Source: an uncultured Sutterella sp. (GTDB lineage: Bacteria > Pseudomonadota > Gammaproteobacteria > Burkholderiales > Burkholderiaceae_F). Taken from it: a stretch of DNA of 33,691 nucleotides. The DNA is taken from the NCBI GenBank assembly GCA_900544335.1, contig UQUS01000021.1, positions 1 to 33,691 on the forward strand. The letters are read 5' to 3'. The notes below the pieces were generated by a model. The model was not told the DNA's origin, searched no databases, and saw only the letters and a list, made by a program, of their open reading frames with translations. Position 1 is the stretch's first letter, and the number at the start of each line of letters is the position of its first letter. This document shows, one piece after another, positions 6,604-14,450 of the stretch. The position numbers and the translations under genes were made by a program.

Positions 6604-8625
6604 CTACCCGGCCTTCGCGACAAGTCGCAAGGCTTTGTCAACGACATTATCCACCGTAAAGCCGAAATGCTTCCACAAATCACCGGCAGGAGCCGACATT
6701 CCGAACGTATCGATTCCGAGAACGTCGCCGTTGCCGCGCAGGTATTTATACCAAAGATCGGTCACACCGGCCTCGACCCCTAAGACGGGAACGCCGGGCG
6801 TAAAGACCGAATCTTTGTACGAGTCATCTTGGCAATCGAACTCTTCCATGCACGGCAAGGAAACGACACGTGCCTGAACAGCTTGCGCGGCTAAAAGCGC
6901 TCGCGCCTTCATCACAAGCGGCAATTCCGATCCGGTTGCCGCCAAAATGACCTGAGCTTTCCCTTCTCCGGCAGGCGCTTCGGCTGCCACATAGCCGCCG
7001 CGCGCAATCAGGTCGGCATCGACCTCTTCGCGGTCGGTAAATTCAACGGTCTGGCGAGAAAGAATGAGCGCACTCGGCCCGTCCTCTCGCTCTAAAGCCT
7101 CGGCCCAAGCGACCGTGGTTTCCACCGTATCGGCCGGTCTCCAAACGCGTAAGTTCGGAATCAGGCGTAGGCTCGACGTTTGCTCAATGGGCTGGTGCGT
7201 CGGACCGTCTTCGCCGACACCGAGCGAATCGTGCGTAAAGACGAAGATGTTACGTAAATCCATGAGTGAAGCCATGCGCACCGCATTTCTCTCGTAGTCG
7301 GAAAACGTCAGGAACGTTCCCGAGAACGGAATAAAGCCGCCGTATAGCGCAATTCCGTTTCCGATGGCGGCCATGGCAAATTCACGCACGCCGAAACTGG
7401 CATGACGCCCCATGGGATTGTCGGGCATCAACGGAACGACACCCTTCCAAGCCGTCAGGTTCGAGCCGGTTAAATCGGCCGACCCGCCGAAAAGCTCGGG
7501 AAGTGCCGGAGCTAAAACATTTAAAGCCTTCTGACTGGCCTTGCGCGTAGCAAGAGACTCACTATCTTGTTGGGCTTGGCAGAGCGCTTCGAAAACCGTC
7601 TGGTCAAAGTTCGCAGGAAGCTGACCGGCCAGACGGCGCTTTAACTCGGAGGCCAGTTGCGGATACGCCTTTTCGTACTCGGCAAACATAGCGTCATACG
7701 CCGCCTGACGGCTTCTGCCGCTTTCGCGCGCATCCATCGCCTCGTAAATGGCCTTAGGAACTTCAAAGGGTGGGTACGTCCAACCGATGTTGGCACGCGT
7801 GGCCGCCACTTCTTCGGCTCCGAGAGCCGCACCGTGGCATTTGGCCGTGCCGGCAAAATGCGGACTGCCTTTTCCGATGACGGTTTTGGCAATAATGAGC
7901 GTGGGCTTATCTGCGCTCGCCTCAGCTTCGGAAAGCGCCTTATCGACAGCCTCGATGTTGTGTCCGTCAATCGGGCCGATGACATTCCACCCGTAGGCTT
8001 CAAAGCGCTTACGGTTATCGTCGGCAAACCAGTTTTTCACATCGCCGTCAATGGAAATCCCGTTATCGTCGTAGACGGCAATGAGTTTGTTGAGCTTCCA
8101 GACACCGGCAAGCGAGCAGGCCTCGTGGCTGATGCCCTCCATCATGCACCCGTCGCCTAAGAACACATAGGTTCGATTGTCGACAACCGGGAATCCTTCT
8201 CGGTTAAATTCGGCGGCAAGCATCTTTTCGGCAAGTGCCATACCCACGGCATTGGCGATTCCCTGTCCGAGGGGACCGGTGGTTGTTTCGACCCCGGGAA
8301 CGACGCGGTACTCCGGGTGCCCCGGCGTACGGCTCTTAAATTGGCGAAATGCCTTGATATCCTCAATCGAAAGGTCGTAACCGGTTAAATGCAGCAGTGC
8401 ATACTGCAACATCGAACCGTGACCGTTGGAAAGAATAAAGCGATCGCGACCGGGCCACTTCGGGTTTTCCGGGTTATGCCGCAAGTGTTTGAGCCAAAGA
8501 GCGACGGCAATGTCGGCCATTCCCATCGGCATACCGGGATGACCGCTCTTGGCTTTTTCGATTGCGTCAATGCTCAAAGCGCGCACGGCGTTAGCCATGC
8601 AATAGGCACATACTTTTTCTGACAT
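6604..8625 (-). CDS. tkt: transketolase
   Basis: Thiamine diphosphate enzyme moving two-carbon units between ketose and aldose phosphates in the pentose phosphate pathway. The product is 673 residues, full length. The catalytic histidines are visible as SGHPG (His29) and SNGHGS (His69). The ThDP-Mg site GDGCMMEG is at 157-164 with DDNGISIDG following, and FGVREFAMAA contains the cofactor-activating Glu415. Then come FSDYERNAVRMASL and HDSLGVGEDGPTHQP. The ATG at 8625 gives MSEKVCAYCMANAVRAL. First gene of the tkt-pgk pair. The leader carries a terminator-like hairpin at 8652-8672. Confidence 0.97.
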   Translation of the reverse strand: MSEKVCAYCMANAVRALSIDAIEKAKSGHPGMPMGMADIAVALWLKHLRHNPENPKWPGRDRFILSNGHGSMLQYALLHLTGYDLSIEDIKAFRQFKSRTPGHPEYRVVPGVETTTGPLGQGIANAVGMALAEKMLAAEFNREGFPVVDNRTYVFLGDGCMMEGISHEACSLAGVWKLNKLIAVYDDNGISIDGDVKNWFADDNRKRFEAYGWNVIGPIDGHNIEAVDKALSEAEASADKPTLIIAKTVIGKGSPHFAGTAKCHGAALGAEEVAATRANIGWTYPPFEVPKAIYEAMDARESGRSRQAAYDAMFAEYEKAYPQLASELKRRLAGQLPANFDQTVFEALCQAQQDSESLATRKASQKALNVLAPALPELFGGSADLTGSNLTAWKGVVPLMPDNPMGRHASFGVREFAMAAIGNGIALYGGFIPFSGTFLTFSDYERNAVRMASLMDLRNIFVFTHDSLGVGEDGPTHQPIEQTSSLRLIPNLRVWRPADTVETTVAWAEALEREDGPSALILSRQTVEFTDREEVDADLIARGGYVAAEAPAGEGKAQVILAATGSELPLVMKARALLAAQAVQARVVSLPCMEEFDCQDDSYKDSVFTPGVPVLGVEAGVTDLWYKYLRGNGDVLGIDTFGMSAPAGDLWKHFGFTVDNVVDKALRLVAKAG

Positions 8626-8651
8626 ATAGATAGTGGACGTGAAACTTATAT

Positions 8652-8672
8652 AAAAAGAAGGGCGGATGCCCT
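8652..8672 (-). promoter_or_regulatory. terminator-like hairpin in the tkt leader
   Basis: On the minus strand AGGGC-ATCC-GCCCT is followed directly by TCTTTTT, about 27 bases before the tkt ATG. The stem is only 5 bp, so it may be a weak attenuator, an RNA-stability element or chance. Confidence 0.3.
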
Positions 8673-8898
8673 GAAAATTTCGTCCCGATTCTATCAGGTC
8701 GCTCGATATCCTAACGAAGAGGTCAAAGGGCTCCTCAATCAGAAAAGCGCCAGAATCGACCCTTCCCCCGAAACGAAGGCGCTCGAAAACGATGCGTGAA
8801 AACGTCCGAAAAAACCTTGAACGACTCTTATTTTCCTTAATAAATCAGGTAGATATTGAAAAAGACATCCGCTTTTTCTGATAAAACTCGATTCGTTG

Positions 8899-8968
8899 CG
8901 TTCGGAATTTTCCCCGACAGATAGCGTAGACTCCGCGAGAGGTACCTTTCCCTTATTTCCGAACGGAG
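8899..8968 (+). promoter_or_regulatory. rsmE leader with alternative pairings around the ribosome site
   Basis: CGTTCGGAA (8899-8907) is a perfect 9-base complement of TTCCGAACG (8957-8965). The latter runs into CGGAG (8964-8968), the likely Shine-Dalgarno region 9 bases before the ATG at 8978. CTCCG at 8931-8935 could instead pair with CGGAG. The two pairings share bases 8964-8965 and exclude each other. Whether this RNA is made depends on a promoter upstream of 8899 that I cannot place. Confidence 0.35.
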
Positions 8969-8977
8969 CCGCTTACC

Positions 8978-9706
8978 ATGGCAATTCCACGTTTTTATAT
9001 CCCGAATGTCACCTTCCAAGTCGGAGTTCGTACGTATCTTCCGCCTGCCGCTCGGCATCATGCCGGTCGCGTCCTTCGCATGGCCGCCGGTGAAAAAGCC
9101 AGTGTTTTTAACGGTTTAGGCGATATTGCGACCGGTCCGATTGCCTTTGAAGGCGACGATGCCTACATTACCATCGAGACCTTGGAAAGACCCAAGACCG
9201 AGTCTCCCCTTTCCATTACCTTAGTCCAGGGTCTGATCAGTGCCGAAAAGCTCGACTATGTCGTGGAAAAAGCCGTGGAGCTCGGCGTCAGTCGTATTGT
9301 GATTGTGCCCTCCATTCGCTCGACGGCTAAGCTACCGGAAGACCGTCGCGACCGTCGTCTGACCCGTTGGGCCGACATCATGCATGCCGCCTGCGAGCAA
9401 TGCGGACGCAATTCGATTCCGACGCTCGAATTCATGCAGTTTGAAAAAGCCATGGAAAACGTTAAGGCCGACCGCTGTTACATGCTGGCGCTTTCAAGCA
9501 CCGTAGCACCGCGCTTAACACGCATTAGTTCCGTGGCCTTTGCCGTCGGTCCCGAAGGGGGCTTTTCCGCAAATGAAATTGCCATTGCCGCTAAATTCGG
9601 ATGGGAATCGGTTCTGATTGGACCGCGCGTGCTTCGCACGGAAACAGCCGGTCTTGTGGCCGCGACGCTTGCCAATGCAGCCAGCGGCGACATGAAGTTC
9701 TATTAA
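8978..9706 (+). CDS. rsmE: 16S rRNA (uracil-1498-N3)-methyltransferase RsmE
   Basis: SPOUT-class methyltransferase that modifies U1498 in the decoding centre of 16S rRNA using S-adenosylmethionine. The product is 242 residues, the family size. An N-terminal PUA-like domain contains RHHAGRVLRMAAGE (26-39). The C-terminal trefoil-knot domain shows VEKAVELGV, HAACEQCGRNSIP (136-148), AVGPEGGFS (189-197) and the closing LGPRVLRTETA-like segment (here IGPRVLRTETAGLVA). The ATG at 8978 follows CGGAG. It is 61 bases upstream of the methyltransferase-HNH gene and probably shares its transcript. Confidence 0.95.
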   Translation: MAIPRFYIPNVTFQVGVRTYLPPAARHHAGRVLRMAAGEKASVFNGLGDIATGPIAFEGDDAYITIETLERPKTESPLSITLVQGLISAEKLDYVVEKAVELGVSRIVIVPSIRSTAKLPEDRRDRRLTRWADIMHAACEQCGRNSIPTLEFMQFEKAMENVKADRCYMLALSSTVAPRLTRISSVAFAVGPEGGFSANEIAIAAKFGWESVLIGPRVLRTETAGLVAATLANAASGDMKFY

Positions 9707-9767
9707 TCCGACAAACCCGCGAACCGCCCGAGCGTTTCGGGGGCTTTATTTCGGAATATCAGGACCG

Positions 9768-11438
9768 ATGTCCGAGACTCTCGACTACTACAATGCGCAC
9801 GCCAAAGCGCTTTGCTCTCAATACGACAAAGCGATTCCGGAGGCGTTCCATCGGCTTTTGGCGCGTTGGATTACCCCGAACACATCGGTTCTCGAACTCG
9901 GTTGCGGTTCCGGGCGCGATGCGCGTTTTATGGCCGGGCTCGGTGCTCGCGTAACGGCCACGGACGGCTCGGCAGGTATGCTATCGGAGGCGCGTGAGCG
10001 AAAAGGAAAACCCATCTACCGGCTTTTGTCCTTGCCGGCTTCGGCGTCCGACGTTGCTCGTCTTCGTACCGACAATTCCGATAAAGCGTTTGACGTTGTC
10101 GTTGCAAGTGCCGTCCTGATGCACCTTAATGACGAGGCGTTTTTCCGAACGGCCCGAAACATTGCCGAACTCACAAAAGAAGACGGTCTACTCATCCTTT
10201 CCGTTCCCCTCGGTCATCCCGCGGACGATACCCGCTTTTACGCCGCAAGACCCGTCGAAGCGATGCGCTTTACGCTCGAAGACTTCGGGTTTCAAGTCCT
10301 GACGGCAGAAAAAACCAACGATGCCGCAAAGCGCGCCTTTGCCTGGGTCACATTGGTCCTACGCAAAAGTCGGCAAATCTCGCGACGAAGACAAAAACTG
10401 CAGTCCGTTCTTTTTGAAGATAGAAAGACCAGCACCTACAAATTGGCCCTCCTGCGGGCGCTCTGCGAAATGGCCTCAAGCGATGAGGACTGTGCCCGTG
10501 TCTGTCAAGAACACACCGTTGCCGTTCCGCTTTCCCGCGTGGTCGAAAAATGGATCGGATACTACTGGACGCTCCTCGGGACACAACAAATCGGCGGAAC
10601 ACGGAAAACCGGCTTTGAAACGGCCTTGAAGGTCTTAACGCAGTGTTTTGCCGGGGATTACTTTGCCTTTCGACGTGCGTTGGAGTCCGAGAGCCTCTCG
10701 AACGGGGCATCATCGGCCCTTAAGTTCGTTCGCTCGAAAATGGCTCTTGCCGTCAAAAAAGGCCCGATTACCTACTCGGGAACGGCCTCGGGAGAGCCGG
10801 TTTTTACGCATCTTTCCGCCCAAAGCAGTCCGCCCCGATTCGCCGACGACTCGGGATTCGGATTTATTTGCCTTGATGCCGATTTGTGGAGCGAGATGCG
10901 GCAAACCGGACTCTTATTTATCGATTCGATTCTCCTGCAGTGGGCCGATCTGACCGCACGGTTTTCCCGGGGAGAAACCGATTTGGCAGACGTCCTCCCG
11001 AAACTTCTTGCCTGTAACGGATGTGAACGCGATACCGGTCAGGCGCGCCTCTTGTACGCACAAAAAGACAACTTGACGTGCGTTTGGTCCGGGAAGACCC
11101 TTTTGAAAAACCGATTCGATGTCGACCACATCCTCCCGTGGTCCTTTACGCACAACAATGCGCTTTGGAATCTGATGCCGGCAAGTCCCTCTGTTAATCG
11201 CGCCAAGTCCGATAAGCTCCCGGACTTTGAGTTCTTTTACAGCCGAAAAGATAAAATCACGGACAATTGGCGGTACTTAGCCGATACGGCCCCGAATCTT
11301 TTTCGTCACCAAGTGGCCGATTCTCTGGTGCCGGGAGGCCTGACAGGGAGCTTATGGTGGGAGCCTCTTTTCGATGCGACCGGCAAGCGCTTAGAGACCA
11401 TCGCTCAACGCTTCGGCACGGCGCGCTGGACGCTCTAA
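9768..11438 (+). CDS. SAM-dependent methyltransferase fused to an HNH endonuclease domain
   Basis: A 556-residue two-domain protein. Residues 39-200 form a class I methyltransferase: motif I VLELGCGSGRD (41-51), acidic motif II VTATDGS (62-68), then SAVLMHL (114-120) and LLILSVPLGH (141-150). It lacks the (N/D)PP(Y/F) motif of N6-adenine/N4-cytosine DNA methyltransferases and resembles UbiE-like small-molecule enzymes. Residues 222-270 (TYKLALLRALCE … EKWIGYYW) resemble the helical lead-in of some HNH proteins as I recall them. Residues 430-485 are a complete HNH: CVWSGKTL, FDVDHILPWS (His454), WNLMP (Asn468), SVNRAKSDKLP (Asn477). All expected metal and catalytic residues are present, so it should be active. 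The frame is intact, base usage matches its neighbours, and it follows rsmE. Role unknown; modification, defence or nucleic-acid repair are possible. The domain calls are firm, the function is not. Confidence 0.85.
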   Translation: MSETLDYYNAHAKALCSQYDKAIPEAFHRLLARWITPNTSVLELGCGSGRDARFMAGLGARVTATDGSAGMLSEARERKGKPIYRLLSLPASASDVARLRTDNSDKAFDVVVASAVLMHLNDEAFFRTARNIAELTKEDGLLILSVPLGHPADDTRFYAARPVEAMRFTLEDFGFQVLTAEKTNDAAKRAFAWVTLVLRKSRQISRRRQKLQSVLFEDRKTSTYKLALLRALCEMASSDEDCARVCQEHTVAVPLSRVVEKWIGYYWTLLGTQQIGGTRKTGFETALKVLTQCFAGDYFAFRRALESESLSNGASSALKFVRSKMALAVKKGPITYSGTASGEPVFTHLSAQSSPPRFADDSGFGFICLDADLWSEMRQTGLLFIDSILLQWADLTARFSRGETDLADVLPKLLACNGCERDTGQARLLYAQKDNLTCVWSGKTLLKNRFDVDHILPWSFTHNNALWNLMPASPSVNRAKSDKLPDFEFFYSRKDKITDNWRYLADTAPNLFRHQVADSLVPGGLTGSLWWEPLFDATGKRLETIAQRFGTARWTL

Positions 11439-12226
11439 GACACATCCTTTTTACGGGAAATCCAAAAAAGGCCGAGCCCGAGGGCCAAAACCGGAAGCGT
11501 AAGCCACTGCCCGCGGCTTAACCCCAACAAGCCGAGTCCGAGGTACGCATCGGGCTCACGGAAAAATTCGACGACAAATCGTGCCGCCGCATAGCCGATG
11601 CAAAAAAGCGCCGCAACGGAACCGGTTTTACGCGGCTTGACCGAATAGACCCAAAGCACAAGGAATAACAGGAGCCCTTCCCCGAGCGCCTCGTAAAGTT
11701 GCGAAGGGTGCCGAGCAATGAGCGTACCCGATTGCGGAAAAATCATCGCCCAAGGAAGCGACGGATCACAGGCGCGTCCCCAAAGCTCCCCGTTAATAAA
11801 GTTTCCGATGCGACCGAAAAATAGACCGAGCGGCGCCAAGGGAACCGCAAAATCGGCCACCCGTAAAAAGGATGTCCTTGTTTTGACCGAATAAAAGGCC
11901 ATCGCCGCAATCACACCGAGCATGCCGCCGTGAGCACTCATGCCGCCTTGCCACACTTTAAGAATGTCGGCCGGATGCGCTAAGAACCATTGCGGTTGAT
12001 AAAAAAAACAAAACCCGAGTCGTCCGCCGACAATCACGCCGAGCATGCCGTAAAAAAGCAAGTCCTCGACGCTCTCGATGCTTATCCCGCGCCACGCTTG
12101 ACGAGCCCGATATCGTCCCAAAAGCCAAAACAAGGCAAAGCCGACCAGATACGCCAGTCCGTACCAGCGGATACTTAAGGGGCCGACACTGAAGGCCACA
12201 GGATCAAATTGCGGATGGACAAACAT
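11435..12226 (-). CDS. lgt: prolipoprotein diacylglyceryl transferase Lgt
   Basis: Inner-membrane enzyme that moves diacylglycerol from phosphatidylglycerol onto the lipobox cysteine, the first step of lipoprotein maturation. The product is 263 residues with about seven membrane spans. The signature GRIGNFINGELWGR (138-151) and SAHGGMLG with His99 are present, as are IRWYGLAYLVG near the N terminus and RHPSQLYEALGEG towards the C terminus. Its TAG stop overlaps the TAA of the convergent methyltransferase-HNH gene by 4 bases, with no terminator between them. Several lipoproteins in this window (18503, 20793, 27602) would be its substrates. Confidence 0.96.
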   Translation of the reverse strand: MFVHPQFDPVAFSVGPLSIRWYGLAYLVGFALFWLLGRYRARQAWRGISIESVEDLLFYGMLGVIVGGRLGFCFFYQPQWFLAHPADILKVWQGGMSAHGGMLGVIAAMAFYSVKTRTSFLRVADFAVPLAPLGLFFGRIGNFINGELWGRACDPSLPWAMIFPQSGTLIARHPSQLYEALGEGLLLFLVLWVYSVKPRKTGSVAALFCIGYAAARFVVEFFREPDAYLGLGLLGLSRGQWLTLPVLALGLGLFWISRKKDVS

Positions 12227-12380
12227 GGTGTTCGGTTGGCAAAGAAAAAGGCAATCTTACAGTCACAATGATAAACTTGCGCATCTTCGATTTTCTCCGG
12301 TCCCCGCGTCCCTTTGCTCTGCACTTTCGGTACGAAGCCGGTTGATTCGTTTACATTTATTTTTTTTGAAAGGTTCTGTT

Positions 12381-13115
12381 ATGTCCGGTCACTCGAAATG
12401 GGCCAATATTCAGCATCGCAAGGGACGCCAGGATGCCAAGCGTTCCAATCTGTGGACAAAGCTTGTCCGTGAAATCATCGTTGCCGCCCGCGTCGGAGGC
12501 GGCGGAGATCCGGACATGAATTCCCGATTGCGTCTTGCCATCGCCAAGGCACGGGAAGGCAACGTTCCGAAGGATACGATTCAAAATGCCATTTTGAAGG
12601 GCACCGGTCAGCTCGAAGGCGTGAACTACGAAGAAGTGCGTTACGAGGCGTACGGCGTAGGCGGAGCCTCGCTCATTATCGATTGCACGACCGATAACCG
12701 CACGCGTACTGTGGCCGATGTGCGTCATGAACTCACGAAACACGGCGGAAATCTCGGGACCGAAGGCTCGGTTTCCTTCCAGTTTAAGCACTGCGGAGAA
12801 TTCCTTTTTGCGCCGGGAACCGATGAAGATCGCGTGATGGAAACGGCCTTGGATGCCGGCGCCGATGACGTCGTGACCGACGAGGACGGCTCCATTGAAG
12901 TGGTCTGCGCCCCCGAGTCATTCGATGCCGTTCAGAAGGCTTTCGAGACGGCCGGGCTCACGCCGGTTTCTGCCGATGTCACGATGAAACCATTAAACGA
13001 AGTGGAACTTAAAGGGGAAGACGCCGCCAAGATGCACAAGCTCATCGATGCCCTCGAAGACTTAGATGACGTCAGCCACGTCTACACGAGCGCTGTCTTT
13101 TGTGACGAAGAATAG
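12381..13115 (+). CDS. yebC: YebC/PmpR family protein
   Basis: Cytosolic protein of the YebC/TACO1 family. It has long been annotated as a transcriptional regulator; some members are now linked to relief of ribosome stalling. I chose the ATG at 12381 (244 residues) because MSGHSKWANIQHRKGRQDAKRS is the invariant family N terminus; the frame open from 12225 would add 52 residues of non-homologous sequence. GAAAGG lies 8-13 bases upstream of this ATG. Further family segments are VPKDTIQNAILKGTG, YEAYGVGGASLIIDC, and TDNRTRTVADVRHELTKHGG. It heads the yebC-purD-nadD block. Confidence 0.95.
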   Translation: MSGHSKWANIQHRKGRQDAKRSNLWTKLVREIIVAARVGGGGDPDMNSRLRLAIAKAREGNVPKDTIQNAILKGTGQLEGVNYEEVRYEAYGVGGASLIIDCTTDNRTRTVADVRHELTKHGGNLGTEGSVSFQFKHCGEFLFAPGTDEDRVMETALDAGADDVVTDEDGSIEVVCAPESFDAVQKAFETAGLTPVSADVTMKPLNEVELKGEDAAKMHKLIDALEDLDDVSHVYTSAVFCDEE

Positions 13116-13163
13116 TTAGAAGCGCACGCCTGAACGCAACGGACGAAAAAACGGGAGATTTTT

Positions 13164-14450
13164 ATGAAGATTCTTGTCATCGGTAGCGGCGGAAGAGAAC
13201 ACGCCTTAGCCTGGCGCTTGGCTCAATGCCAAGACGTTACCCGGGTTTACGTAGCCCCGGGCAATGCCGGTACGGATGCCGATCCGACCCTTGAAAATCT
13301 CCCGATTACCGACATTGAGGCCCTGGCGGACTTTACCGCCAAAGAGCACATCGCCTTGACGGTCGTCGGTCCCGAAGCACCGCTTTCCGAAGGCATCGTC
13401 AATGTCTTTCGGGCGAAAAATCTCCCGATTTTCGGACCCACAAGAGAAGCGGCGCAACTGGAAAGTTCCAAGGACTTTGCCAAAGCCTTCATGAAGCGCC
13501 ACAAGATTCCGACAGCCGAGTACGCCACGTTTGAGGATGTGACAAAGGCACACGCGTACATCACCGCGCACGGAGCTCCGATTGTTGTCAAAGCCGACGG
13601 GCTTGCCGCCGGCAAAGGCGTTGTCGTCGCCATGACAGAGCAAGAAGCGCACGAGGCGGTCGATGCCATGCTCGGAAATCACCGCTTCGGGAAAGCCGGC
13701 GCGCGTGTCGTCATCGAAGACTTCCTTGACGGGGAAGAAGCGAGCTTTATCGTCATGGTCGACGGCGAACACGTGCTTGCGATGGCCTCAAGCCAAGACC
13801 ATAAGCGGCTTTTGGACGGAGACAAGGGTCCGAACACGGGCGGCATGGGCGCCTACTCGCCGGCTCCGGTGATAACTCAAGCCATCCACGAAAAAGTCCT
13901 GCACGAGATTATTTATCCGACCGTGCGCGGCATGAAAGAAGAAGGTCATCCTTACACGGGATTCCTTTATGCCGGTCTGATGATTGACAAAGCGGGCGGC
14001 GTGAAAACGCTGGAATTTAACTGCCGCTTCGGAGATCCGGAGACCCAGCCGATTATGTGTCGCCTTAAGGGAAACTTTGCCAAGGCCCTGCTTCTTGCCC
14101 TTGACGGAAAACTGGATAAGGCCGAACTTGCGTGGGATTCTCGCATTGCGCTCGGTGTTGTCGTAGCCGCTAAGGGTTATCCGGATAAGCCGGAAAAAGG
14201 CGCCCTCATCGAATCGCTTCCGAAAAACGATGACACGCATCAGGTTTTTCATGCAGGAACCAAACTCGACTCGGCCGGGCACATGACGGTTTCCGGCGGT
14301 CGCGTCCTTTGTGTGGTCGGACTCGGCGATACCTTTAGAAAAGCGCGGGAAACGGCCTACGAAGCGGTCGATCAAGTGCACTTTGCCGGAGCACAGTGGC
14401 GCCGTGATATCGGCTACCGAGCCTTATCGCGCGAGGAAAACAATCATTGA
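13164..14450 (+). CDS. purD: phosphoribosylamine-glycine ligase PurD
   Basis: ATP-grasp enzyme of the second step of purine synthesis, joining phosphoribosylamine and glycine. The product is 428 residues, normal size. Motifs are GSGGREHALAW at the N terminus, VVGPEAPLSEG, KADGLAAGKGVVVA, ASSQDHKRLLDGDKGPNTGG, MGAYSPAP and FNCRFGDPETQ near residue 290. The ATG at 13164 follows GGGAGA. It is 48 bases after yebC. Its TGA (14448-14450) shares its final A with the nadD ATG, so the two are translationally coupled. In relatives hemF usually separates purD and nadD. Confidence 0.97.
   Translation: MKILVIGSGGREHALAWRLAQCQDVTRVYVAPGNAGTDADPTLENLPITDIEALADFTAKEHIALTVVGPEAPLSEGIVNVFRAKNLPIFGPTREAAQLESSKDFAKAFMKRHKIPTAEYATFEDVTKAHAYITAHGAPIVVKADGLAAGKGVVVAMTEQEAHEAVDAMLGNHRFGKAGARVVIEDFLDGEEASFIVMVDGEHVLAMASSQDHKRLLDGDKGPNTGGMGAYSPAPVITQAIHEKVLHEIIYPTVRGMKEEGHPYTGFLYAGLMIDKAGGVKTLEFNCRFGDPETQPIMCRLKGNFAKALLLALDGKLDKAELAWDSRIALGVVVAAKGYPDKPEKGALIESLPKNDDTHQVFHAGTKLDSAGHMTVSGGRVLCVVGLGDTFRKARETAYEAVDQVHFAGAQWRRDIGYRALSREENNH

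Larger units (their letters stand above)
8626..8977. other. 352-base divergent spacer between tkt and rsmE
   Basis: No gene can be supported here. It must hold both promoters. A TAGAAT (minus, 8688-8693) could be the tkt -10, without a clear -35. GAAAAAG (8858-8864) and CTTTTTC (8872-8878) form a weak A/T-rich hairpin. A plus-strand frame from the ATG at 8793 is only 15 codons long. The two leader structures are listed separately. Confidence 0.6.

Noticed and set aside
8793..8840. Possible small peptide gene in the tkt-rsmE spacer
   Set aside because: The frame is only 15 codons, with no convincing ribosome site.
9768..11438. Reading the methyltransferase-HNH gene as a type II restriction-modification system
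   Set aside because: No DNA-methyltransferase catalytic motif ((N/D)PP(Y/F) or the m5C Cys motif) was found, and there is no separate restriction or specificity subunit beside it.
12225..12380. Upstream extension of yebC
   Set aside because: The family N terminus MSGHSKWANIQ begins at 12381 with a ribosome site; the extension is not homologous and overlaps the lgt start.
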